From Symbiobacterium sp040797425 (GTDB lineage Bacteria; Bacillota; Sulfobacillia; Symbiobacteriales; Symbiobacteriaceae): 8,325 nucleotides of DNA. The DNA is taken from positions 1 to 8,325 of the forward strand of contig NZ_JBFNEH010000085.1 of NCBI RefSeq assembly GCF_040797425.1. The letters run 5' to 3'. Both the position numbers and the translations under genes were made by a program. Below, in pieces: positions 1 to 5,005 of this stretch. Positions within the stretch are counted from its first letter, which is position 1. Each line of letters opens with the position of its first letter. Under the pieces are notes generated by a model. That model ran no database searches and had not been told where the DNA came from. It saw only the letters and a list, made by a program, of their open reading frames with translations.

Positions 1-38
1 CTTGTGTAGGACAGAGAATATTGAAGATAGAATTATCA

Positions 39-63
39 GGAGAGGGGCTGTCCTCTCCGTTTT
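39..63 (+). terminator. Terminator-like hairpin at the left end of copy 1
   Basis: GGAGAGG (39-45) pairs perfectly with CCTCTCC (52-58) across a 6-nt loop and is followed by GTTTT. In copy 2 the A at 43 is G, turning an A-U pair into a G-U wobble, so the stem survives. It could block transcription entering the element from outside or act as an attenuator. The U-run is short, so efficiency is uncertain. Confidence 0.4.
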
Positions 64-82
64 CGTACGACAGGGGACAAAT

Positions 83-106
83 ATGAGAGCCTGCCCAGGC
101 CTGTGA
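83..106 (+). CDS. Possible 7-codon leader peptide (MRACPGL), copy 1
   Basis: An ATG at 83 follows AGGGG (72-76) with a 6-nt spacer, which is a good ribosome site. The frame reads MRACPGL and stops with TGA at 104-106. The coding part covers the whole 5' arm of the 15-bp inverted repeat at 85-133, so a translating ribosome would open that stem. This is the geometry of leader-peptide control, as in erm or cat leaders. The identical sequence in copy 2 gives no independent evolutionary support, because it lies in the homogenised tract. It is a prediction from layout only. Confidence 0.3.
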   Translation: MRACPGL

Positions 107-133
107 CTTGGCCGTCCACCTGGGCAGGCTCTC
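85..133 (+). promoter_or_regulatory. Perfect 15-bp inverted repeat in the transposon leader, copy 1
   Basis: GAGAGCCTGCCCAGG (85-99) is the exact reverse complement of CCTGGGCAGGCTCTC (119-133), with a 19-nt loop. As RNA it would be a very stable stem ending 7 nt before the GGCGGAG ribosome site (141-147) of the first gene. It could limit translation or read-through expression of the transposition genes. A protein-binding palindrome is the alternative. Confidence 0.6.
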
Positions 134-158
134 CCCACAGGGCGGAGTGCACCTGTGT

Positions 159-773
159 ATGTGTATCTTACTTCCCCTGGGTCAGAACGTCCAGACCTAT
201 CTTCGCAAATATGGCACTTGCGGGCCGGACCTGCCCCTGCACTGCCCAGGTTGCGGTGGTCGAATGCGGCGGCATGGGCGGTACTGGCGCTGGGTCTTTA
301 CTGCGCACCAGAAGGCGTACATCCCGATCTACCGCTGGTGGTGTCCAGGGTGCCGTAAGACGTGCGCCATCTTGCCTGACTTTCTGAAACCGTACGCCCG
401 ATTCATCACGCTGGTGCGAGAAGCCGTGGTTCGCGGGCGGGTGCGGCGGGGGCTGCCCTGGAGCACCCTGGCCCGGCGACTGAGCAGCCCGACGGTCAGC
501 TGGCTCTCGGAGAAGACGCTCAGACGCTGGCTTGTCAGGGCGAGAGCGCTGGCCGGAGAGTGGAGCCAGTACCTTGCCGAACGGGTTCTGCGCTTCTGGC
601 CGGACACAGACCTCGATGCCCTCACCCCCCGGCGGGAAGGTCCGGACGCTACGCTCCACTTCCTGCTGGATGTGGGGGACTGGTACCGCCGTCAGATGGG
701 GCGGCGGCCGGAGGAACACGGCGGAGTGTTTGCTGCGCTGAACCGGCTGGGTGAAGGCACGGCTTCCCTCTAG
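159..773 (+). CDS. Zinc-ribbon/HTH protein (DUF6431-like), transposon accessory, copy 1
   Basis: The predicted product is 204 residues if started at ATG 159, which gives MCILLPLGQNVQTYL, the type of N-terminus I associate with this family. GGCGGAG lies 11 nt upstream. An in-frame TTG at 108 would add 17 residues but falls inside the inverted-repeat loop without a ribosome site. A zinc ribbon is visible, with CPGC at 29-32 and CPGC at 62-65 (C69 is nearby), followed by a basic stretch and a probable helix-turn-helix at about 98-130. I see no catalytic DDE triad, so this is not the transposase. Genes of this kind recur immediately upstream of DDE/ExeA transposition pairs in Gram-positive bacteria. 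The role is unknown; end binding, target choice (a TniQ-like job) or regulation are possible. It lies 80 nt upstream of the transposase gene and is probably co-transcribed with it. Confidence 0.75.
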   Translation: MCILLPLGQNVQTYLRKYGTCGPDLPLHCPGCGGRMRRHGRYWRWVFTAHQKAYIPIYRWWCPGCRKTCAILPDFLKPYARFITLVREAVVRGRVRRGLPWSTLARRLSSPTVSWLSEKTLRRWLVRARALAGEWSQYLAERVLRFWPDTDLDALTPRREGPDATLHFLLDVGDWYRRQMGRRPEEHGGVFAALNRLGEGTASL

Positions 774-853
774 CACACCACAGAGTCTGTCCGTCGCCTT
801 CCCGCAGGCTGGCGTGCCACAATGGCGCCAACCTGGCAAGGGAGGGACTCACC

Positions 854-2242
854 ATGGACGAACAGCAGCGCGACGAGATTGCCGCTTTTCGGTGGCAGCT
901 CATCGCACCGGTTGTGGCGGAGGATGTGACCCGGCTCGAACGGCGGCGGATTCTGCAGCAAATCGCCCGCCAGCACCACCAGATTCCGCACAGCGACAAG
1001 ACCCGGGTCAGCGTTCGCACCTTGGAGCGTTGGATCGCCGCCTACCGGCAGGCCGGCTTCGACGGGCTGAAACCCAAGGTGCGGGACGACGCCCGCAAGG
1101 GCCGTGTCATCACACCGGAGATTCTGGAGCACGCCATCGCTGCCAGGCGGGAAGTGCCGGAGCGCAGCGTGCAGCAGATCATTGACACCCTGGAGAAGGC
1201 CGGCGTAGTTCCACCGGGGCTGCTCCGGCGATCCACCCTGTCGCAGCATCTGGTGCGGGCGGGCTACAGCCGCAAGGCTATGCTCAGCCGCAAGCGCAGG
1301 GCGACCTTCCGGCGCTTTGAAGCGGCCCACCGCAACGACTGCTGGCAGGGCGACGTGTGTCATCTCCTGAACCTGCCGCATCCGGACAGGCCCGACAAGA
1401 CCCGCAAGGTCTACCTCATCGCCTTCATCGACGACTACAGCCGCATCGTCTACGGGCAGATGTACTGGGAGGAGAAACTGCCCCGCCTGGAGGACTGCCT
1501 GAAACGCACCATCCTGCGCTACGGTCTCCCCCGGCGTATCTACGTGGACAACGGGGCGATCTATTCCGCCCGGCACCTGGCGCGCATCTGCGGCCGGCTG
1601 GGCATCCGCCTCACCCATTCCCGGCCCTATCGACCGCAGGGGCGAGGGAAGATCGAGCGTTTCTTCCTTACCGTACAGAAGAGCTTTCTGCCGGAGGCAC
1701 AGCAACTCATCGCCGCCGGCCAGCTTGCGACCCTGGAGCAGCTCAACGAGCTGTTCTGGGCCTGGCTGGAGGTGGCGTACCACAACCGGGTGCACGGCGT
1801 GACCAAGCAGACGCCGCGGCAGCGGTTTGAGGGCGACACGGAGCCGCTGCGGCGAATTGACCCCAGTGCACTCCGTGAGGTCTTCCTCTGGGAGGAGGAG
1901 CGCGTGGTGGACCAGACGGGCTGCTTTTCGCTCTACCGCAACCAATACGAGGTCGACCCGGCCCTGGCCCGCCGGAAGGTCACGCTTCGCTACGACCCGT
2001 ACGACCTCAGCCAGATCCAGGTCTGGCACGAGGGGAAGCGCTTTGCCGACGCGGTCCCGCTAAAGCTGCACCGTACCCGGCACCGGTCGGTATCCCCCGC
2101 ACCCGAACCAGCTGCAGCAGCACCCAAGACCGGCCTGAACTTCCTCACGCTGGCCAAGAAGCAGCATGACACCGAAAGGCGGAGGCGGCTGGGTGAGACC
2201 GCTTACACCCGGCTGACGCAGCCGAAGGGGGGCCAGAACTGA
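854..2242 (+). CDS. DDE transposase with Mu-type C-terminal domain (TniA/TnsB-like), copy 1
   Basis: The predicted product is 462 residues and should cut and join transposon ends. An N-terminal HTH region covers about 50-75 (VSVRTLERWIAAYRQAGFDGL), giving end recognition. The integrase core (rve, RNase H fold) spans about 160-325, with D167 in WQGD, D232 in YVDN and E268 in GKIERFF. The second and third acids are separated by 35 residues, the canonical D-35-E spacing. A Mu-transposase-like beta-barrel domain covers about 340-400, and a basic, Pro/Ala-rich tail follows, often the part that contacts the AAA partner in relatives. ATG 854 is preceded by AGGGAGGG. The stop TGA is followed directly by the GTG of the ATPase gene. 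All catalytic residues are present. Within the TniA/IS481-like group I cannot assign a named IS family. Confidence 0.92.
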   Translation: MDEQQRDEIAAFRWQLIAPVVAEDVTRLERRRILQQIARQHHQIPHSDKTRVSVRTLERWIAAYRQAGFDGLKPKVRDDARKGRVITPEILEHAIAARREVPERSVQQIIDTLEKAGVVPPGLLRRSTLSQHLVRAGYSRKAMLSRKRRATFRRFEAAHRNDCWQGDVCHLLNLPHPDRPDKTRKVYLIAFIDDYSRIVYGQMYWEEKLPRLEDCLKRTILRYGLPRRIYVDNGAIYSARHLARICGRLGIRLTHSRPYRPQGRGKIERFFLTVQKSFLPEAQQLIAAGQLATLEQLNELFWAWLEVAYHNRVHGVTKQTPRQRFEGDTEPLRRIDPSALREVFLWEEERVVDQTGCFSLYRNQYEVDPALARRKVTLRYDPYDLSQIQVWHEGKRFADAVPLKLHRTRHRSVSPAPEPAAAAPKTGLNFLTLAKKQHDTERRRRLGETAYTRLTQPKGGQN

Positions 2243-3079
2243 GTGCTGGCCGAGTTCTTTGGCTTTCGCGTCCTGCCCTTCAGCAAGGAGATCCCGACCA
2301 CCGACCTGTTTCCGTGTGCACAGCACCAGGAGCTGCTGGCCAGGCTCCAGTACTGCGTGCGCCACCGGGCGTTCGGCCTCATCACCGGTGAGGTGGGATC
2401 CGGCAAGACCACTGCGATCCGTACCCTGTACGACCTGCTGGATCGCAGCCGGAATCCGTTTGTCTACATTGCCGACTCCAAGCTCACGCCCACGGCCTTT
2501 TACCGCGACGTGCTCACCCAGCTCGGTGTCGCCGCACCCTACCACTTCCTGAGCCGAGAGGCCCGCCGGCTGTTTGAGCAGACCATCCTGGACGGCTACC
2601 GGCTGCACGGGCTGCAGCCCGTCATCGTCTTGGACGAGGCCCATCTGCTGCCGCACGCCATGCTGCAGGAAGTGCGGTTCCTGCTCAACTTCCACCTGGA
2701 TTCGGCCTGTCCCATGACCTTTCTGCTGGTGGGCCAGTCCGAACTGCGCGGCATGCTCCGCCTGCGCACCTTCGAAGCCATCGCCCAGCGCGTTCAGGTG
2801 CGGTACCATCTGGGGCCGCTCAGCGAGGAAGAAAGCGTCGCGTACATCCGGCACCATCTGCGCCGGACGGGCGTCGACCACGACATCTTCTCGGAACAGG
2901 CGCTGCAGAAGATCGCGGTGGAGTCCCGGGGTCTCCCCCGGGTGATCAACACACTCTGCACCAGTTGTCTGCTGGACGCCTGCTCCCGGGAGCAGCGCTT
3001 CGTGGACGAGGCGAATGTCGACCGGGTCCTGCTGGAACTTCAGGACCTACAGGCCGCCAAGGGTGGCAGCCCCTGGTAA
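2243..3079 (+). CDS. AAA+ ATPase of the ExeA/TniB family, transposition partner, copy 1
   Basis: The predicted product is 278 residues. Walker A is GEVGSGKTT (49-57), Walker B is VIVLDEAH (127-134), a sensor-1-like LLVGQSEL covers 161-168, and a sensor-2-like GLPR covers 230-233. This is the ExeA/TniB/TnsC type, with no membrane segment, so the cytosolic transposition role fits better than ExeA secretion. Relatives bind DNA with ATP, mark target sites and stimulate the DDE enzyme. The GTG start directly follows the transposase stop, and AAGGGGGG lies about 12 nt upstream, so the two genes are probably translationally coupled. The sequence matches copy 2 exactly through codon 193 up to base 2820. 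After that about 28 of 259 bases differ, mostly at third positions, giving five amino-acid changes (226, 241, 264, 271, 275). Confidence 0.9.
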   Translation: MLAEFFGFRVLPFSKEIPTTDLFPCAQHQELLARLQYCVRHRAFGLITGEVGSGKTTAIRTLYDLLDRSRNPFVYIADSKLTPTAFYRDVLTQLGVAAPYHFLSREARRLFEQTILDGYRLHGLQPVIVLDEAHLLPHAMLQEVRFLLNFHLDSACPMTFLLVGQSELRGMLRLRTFEAIAQRVQVRYHLGPLSEEESVAYIRHHLRRTGVDHDIFSEQALQKIAVESRGLPRVINTLCTSCLLDACSREQRFVDEANVDRVLLELQDLQAAKGGSPW

Positions 3080-3099
3080 CTGTAACGGAGGGATCACCC

Positions 3100-3375
3100 G
3101 TGCTGGCATCGCTACGGACGACGGTACTGCCCCAGTTCACGGTTGAAGTGTACCCCGAGTGGGAGGCCGACCCCAGGACGCACCAGCGTTACGTGCTTGT
3201 GCTCCGGGACGCCACCGCCGGCGCCGTGGAGTTGGAGTTCGCCAGTGCCCGAGATCTCGGCGCCTTCCTCACAAGGACGCGCGAAGCCCTGGCTGCGGCT
3301 CGCAAGACGACGCATGTGCGGCGTGGCCGGGTGCAGCAGGCAAGGGCAAGGGCGGTACAAGCTACGTTGTTCTAA
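3100..3375 (+). CDS. Conserved 91-residue transposon protein, unknown function, copy 1
   Basis: A GTG start at 3100 is preceded by GGAGG with an 8-nt spacer and lies 20 nt after the ATPase stop. The product begins MLASLRTTVLPQFTVEVY and ends VQATLF. The partner in copy 2 has the same length and both end motifs although the DNA has diverged, which shows selection on the protein. A central block, RYVLVLRD-x-TAGAVELEFASARDL, looks like two beta strands followed by a helix. The C-terminal third is basic and variable. It has no Cys/His cluster, no TniQ-like zinc finger and no membrane segment, and I do not recognise the family. Its position as last gene suggests an accessory or regulatory protein of the transposition complex; this is inference. 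Confidence 0.75.
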   Translation: MLASLRTTVLPQFTVEVYPEWEADPRTHQRYVLVLRDATAGAVELEFASARDLGAFLTRTREALAAARKTTHVRRGRVQQARARAVQATLF

Positions 3376-3381
3376 CCTCAA

Positions 3382-3405
3382 GGGGGCGGCCCGATGGCCG
3401 CCCCC
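3382..3405 (+). terminator. GC-rich hairpin closing copy 1
   Basis: GGGGGCGGCC (3382-3391) pairs perfectly with GGCCGCCCCC (3396-3405) around a CGAT loop, 6 nt after the stop of the 91-residue gene. No U-run follows on either strand, so it is terminator-like rather than a classical intrinsic terminator. It sits between convergent genes and could slow transcription from both sides. The rest of 3376-3458 shows no gene. Confidence 0.6.
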
Positions 3406-3458
3406 TGCGCTGGGGGGAGCGTTTGGAGGGTCGCCCGACGAGATTCATCGCTATCCGG

Positions 3459-3863
3459 TTACTCGTGAACGGGCCGGTTGGTGTGCGCCCGCACGTTGGC
3501 CACGAACTGTGCCATGGTATGCGAGAGGTGTTCCAGCACCTTCACCCACTCCTGCAGGTGCTGCTCGCCGCTGGGAGTGAGGCGGTAAAGCCGCCGGGCT
3601 GGCCCGCTCTCGTCGGTTTCCCACCGGGCGGTCACGTGGCCGTTGGCCTCAAGCTGCTTCAGGGTGCGGTACAGGGAGGCCCTTTCGATTTCAGCGTCGG
3701 TCAGCGCGTGCTCCTGCACCACGCCGGCAAGTTCATAGCCATGGGCCTCGCCCTTGAGCATGAGTGCGTAGAGTACAACAGGCTCGACAAACCGGTAGAG
3801 GTGCCCCATGGCGCAGGTGCAGTGCTGGCCTGGTCCGTGACGGCGGCAGTGTCCCCGTGGCAT
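3459..3863 (-). CDS. PadR-family transcriptional regulator with Cys/His-rich N-terminus
   Basis: The predicted product is 134 residues. The PadR winged-helix domain runs from about 22 to 103. It includes FVEPVVLYAL, the family hallmark HGYEL (41-45), the recognition-helix region ASLYRTLKQLEANGHV (62-77) and the wing RRLYRLTPSGEQHL (90-103). A C-terminal helix for dimerisation follows. The first 21 residues are unusual, with C6, C15, C17 and H5, H9, H14, H21, a possible metal or Fe-S/redox sensing site. The ATG is preceded by AGGGAGGAAGG, which overlaps the stop of the upstream nifX-like gene 18 nt away, so the two are probably coupled. PadR proteins are mostly repressors. The palindromes upstream of both nifX-like genes are its likely operators, implying autoregulation through the operon. 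Confidence 0.88.
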   Translation of the reverse strand: MPRGHCRRHGPGQHCTCAMGHLYRFVEPVVLYALMLKGEAHGYELAGVVQEHALTDAEIERASLYRTLKQLEANGHVTARWETDESGPARRLYRLTPSGEQHLQEWVKVLEHLSHTMAQFVANVRAHTNRPVHE

Positions 3864-3881
3864 GATGTCAATCCTTCCTCC

Positions 3882-4265
3882 CTAGTGACCACGCTCTCCG
3901 TGATGGCAGTGGTCATGGTGGTGCGAGCCGCAGCCGCAAGTCTCCCCGGCGGTCACCAGGGTGCCGTTCAGGTACTGACTGACCACCTCGACGGGCTCCA
4001 GGCTGGGCGCCCCCAGGATGACTGAGATCCCCTCTTGGGCCAGCGACTGCTGCATACCCGCCCCCATGCCGCCGGCGATGACGACGGCGGCGCCATTCTC
4101 CTTAATAAACCGGGCCAGGATGCCGTGGTCGTGCTCGGGTGCAGGGAGGATCTGCTGGCCGATAACCTGCTTCTTTTCAGGGTCGACGTCGATGAAAGCA
4201 AAGGAGGGAGAGCGGCCGAAGTGCGGATTGAGGCGGCCGTCCTGAACCGGGATGGCAAAGCGCAT
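3882..4265 (-). CDS. NifX/NifB-fold metal-cofactor protein with His/Cys-rich tail (nifX-like 1)
   Basis: The predicted product is 127 residues, the usual size of the single-domain dinitrogenase Fe-Mo cofactor family (NifX, NafY, MTH1175-like). The N-terminus MRFAIPVQDGRLNPHFGR carries the family HFGR motif (15-18), and IAGGMGAGM (63-71) is the conserved glycine turn. The C-terminus is a likely metal-binding tail, with C110, C112, H115-H117, H119, C120, H121, H122 and H127. Relatives carry Fe-S or Fe-Mo clusters, but many occur without nitrogenase, and no nif structural gene is present here. A metal or Fe-S binding role is therefore safer than nitrogen fixation. The ATG is preceded by AAAGGGG. 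The gene is followed by padR, and a perfect palindrome lies 53-75 nt upstream of its start. Confidence 0.88.
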   Translation of the reverse strand: MRFAIPVQDGRLNPHFGRSPSFAFIDVDPEKKQVIGQQILPAPEHDHGILARFIKENGAAVVIAGGMGAGMQQSLAQEGISVILGAPSLEPVEVVSQYLNGTLVTAGETCGCGSHHHDHCHHGERGH

Positions 4266-4357
4266 GTTGAGTACCCCTTTCGGATATGGTTGCGATCTGC
4301 ATCAGTCACATGACTCATATAGGTGACAATCGCACCTATACCGTCCACCAACGCTTT
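4266..4357 (-). promoter_or_regulatory. Intergenic region between the two nifX-like genes
   Basis: This 92-bp gap holds the perfect palindrome at 4318-4340. A weak promoter may exist on the minus strand, with TTGAAA (4356-4361) and TATAGG (4335-4340), but the 15-bp spacing is poor. nifX-like 1 could also be read from the stronger promoter before nifX-like 2. No terminator is evident. Confidence 0.35.
4318..4340. promoter_or_regulatory. Perfect palindromic operator, TATAGGTG-N7-CACCTATA
   Basis: The 8-bp arms at 4318-4325 and 4333-4340 are exact reverse complements separated by 7 nt. The size and dyad symmetry suit a dimeric winged-helix repressor. A related site occurs at 4749-4771, matching 18 of 23 positions on the opposite strand. 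The neighbouring PadR protein is the obvious candidate to bind both. Confidence 0.65.
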
Positions 4358-4714
4358 TCAACTCTTCCTTTCGGCACGCCAGGCTCTTGCGGCGGTCTTG
4401 GGCGCGAGGTAGCGGTCGATTGCCTCCCGTACCGATCCGGAGGCTCCATCCCTCAGCCGGATTCCGACGCTCTGAAAAACGTGATACAACGGAGGACCGT
4501 ACTCTTCACAAAGAACCACGTCGACCCTGTGCCGGGAAAGCAGTTCGGCTAGTGCGGCGCCGGCGCCTCCAGGATTCTCAAGAGTTCGCCAGCTATCCAG
4601 CGTATCCCACGAGCCGTTGTGCGTGTCATAGATCACTACAAATTGTGCCTGTGCGAGCACTGGATCCACACAGCTGGCTGGATCGGGCCTCTCGGCCGGT
4701 ACGGCAATACGCAC
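4358..4714 (-). CDS. Divergent NifX/NifB-fold protein (nifX-like 2)
   Basis: The predicted product is 118 residues. I chose the GTG at 4714, since GGGAGG lies 8 nt upstream and the protein then starts MRIAVPAE, as family members do. The GTG at 4723 overlaps that ribosome site. Family features are the first strand (RIAVP), FVVIYDTHNGSWDTL, a helix (GGAGAALAELLSRHRVD), the VVLCEEYGPPLYHVFQSVGIRLR strand/helix unit, and a helix ending AIDRYL. The usual HFGR motif is replaced by DPVLAQ, and the glycine-rich GGMG turn by CEEYGPP, so cluster binding may be altered. Cys residues remain in ASCVDP and VLCEEY. It is the first gene of the minus-strand group nifX-like 2, nifX-like 1, padR. It could be a partner or a degenerate paralogue of nifX-like 1. 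Confidence 0.75.
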   Translation of the reverse strand: MRIAVPAERPDPASCVDPVLAQAQFVVIYDTHNGSWDTLDSWRTLENPGGAGAALAELLSRHRVDVVLCEEYGPPLYHVFQSVGIRLRDGASGSVREAIDRYLAPKTAARAWRAERKS

Positions 4715-4748
4715 GTCCTGCACCTCCCGTCAAGAGAAGCTTGCTTCA

Positions 4749-4771
4749 TCTAAGTGATAATGTCACCTATA
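4749..4771. promoter_or_regulatory. Second operator-like site, overlapping the nifX-like 2 promoter
   Basis: TCTAAGTG-N7-CACCTATA keeps one perfect arm, the same 7-nt spacer and a degenerate second arm compared with the 4318-4340 site. Read on the minus strand, both begin TATAGGTGACA. It starts at the -10 element and extends over the expected transcription start, a classical repressor position. Confidence 0.6.
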
Positions 4772-4800
4772 GTATAAGTCCAGCTATCGTACAGTGTCAA
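4771..4800 (-). promoter_or_regulatory. Sigma-A-type promoter of the nifX-like operon
   Basis: On the minus strand TTGACA (4795-4800, perfect -35) is separated by 18 bp from TATACT (4771-4776, five of six -10 matches). Transcription would start inside the operator-like site and run into the gene starting at 4714. The -35 coincides with a TGTCAAC repeat that may belong to the left end of transposon copy 2. Confidence 0.6.
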
Positions 4801-4847
4801 CCTGTTGTTGCCCGGATTATTTGTCAACATGTGTTGAGCATGGTGCG
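4795..4847. repeat. TGTCAAC direct repeats; candidate outer left end of copy 2
   Basis: TGTCAACCTGTTGTTG (4795-4810) and TGTCAACATGTGTTG (4822-4836) are direct repeats set 27 bp apart, related by one substitution and one indel. The second also contains the inverted repeat TCAACA-TG-TGTTGA. Mu/Tn7/TniA-type ends begin with TG and carry spaced transposase-binding repeats, so this could be the true left end. The matching region of copy 1 lies outside the window, so this cannot be confirmed. Confidence 0.35.
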
Positions 4848-4885
4848 CTTGTGTAGGACAGAGAATATTGAAGATAGAATCATCA

Positions 4886-4910
4886 GGAGGGGGGCTGTCC
4901 TCTCCGTTTT
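4886..4910 (+). terminator. Terminator-like hairpin at the left end of copy 2
   Basis: This is the equivalent of the hairpin at 39-63. GGAGGGG pairs with CCTCTCC with one G-U wobble, and GTTTT follows. The single difference in the stem keeps RNA pairing. Confidence 0.35.
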
Positions 4911-4929
4911 GGTACGACAGGGGACAAAT

Positions 4930-4953
4930 ATGAGAGCCTGCCCAGGCCTGTGA
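4930..4953 (+). CDS. Possible 7-codon leader peptide (MRACPGL), copy 2
   Basis: The sequence and AGGGG ribosome site are the same as at 83-106, and the coding part overlaps the 5' arm of the inverted repeat that follows. Identity between the copies here reflects homogenisation, not separate selection. Confidence 0.3.
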   Translation: MRACPGL

Positions 4954-4980
4954 CTTGGCCGTCCACCTGGGCAGGCTCTC
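4932..4980 (+). promoter_or_regulatory. Perfect 15-bp inverted repeat in the transposon leader, copy 2
   Basis: The arms at 4932-4946 and 4966-4980 are exact reverse complements with a 19-nt loop, identical to 85-133, just upstream of the first gene's ribosome site. Confidence 0.6.
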
Positions 4981-5005
4981 CCCACAGGGCGGAGTGCACC
5001 TGTGT

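Larger units (their letters stand above)
1..3405 (+). mobile_element. Four-gene Mu/TniA-TniB-type transposon, copy 1
   Basis: This unit carries a zinc-ribbon/HTH gene, a DDE transposase, an AAA ATPase, a 91-residue protein and a terminal hairpin, all on the plus strand. Position n matches position n+4847 in the second copy. The two copies differ at 34, 43 and 64, appear identical from 65 to 2820, and then diverge. The pairing of a DDE enzyme with a dedicated AAA partner is known from Mu (A/B), Tn7 (TnsB/C), Tn5053/Tn402 (TniA/B) and IS21. The left end probably lies before base 1. The right end is given as the end of the last shared structure, the hairpin at 3382-3405. No obvious transposon terminus follows it before the padR gene, so the right end may be truncated. 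All four genes are open, so the copy looks coding-competent. Confidence 0.85.

Noticed and set aside
168..839. 223-codon minus-strand frame over the zinc-ribbon gene (twin at 5015-5686)
   Set aside because: It is low-complexity, Pro/Arg-rich and antisense to the CPGC-containing protein, with no domain visible.
770..2029. Long open frame of 419 codons on the minus strand opposite the transposase (and its twin at 5617-6876)
   Set aside because: It is antisense to a gene with an intact DDE triad. High GC content lengthens antisense frames, and the translation shows no recognisable domain.
3159..4025. 288-codon plus-strand frame over the end of the small gene, padR and part of nifX-like 1
   Set aside because: It crosses the hairpin at 3382-3405 and lies opposite two genes with clear family motifs and good ribosome sites.
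4721..4723. Upstream GTG start for nifX-like 2
   Set aside because: It directly follows, and partly overlaps, the GGGAGG ribosome site. The GTG at 4714 has an 8-nt spacer and yields the family-typical MRIAVP start.
4387..4953. 188-codon plus-strand frame running from nifX-like 2 into the copy 2 leader
   Set aside because: It is antisense to nifX-like 2 and crosses its promoter, with no domain. Only its last seven codons are considered, as a separate leader peptide.
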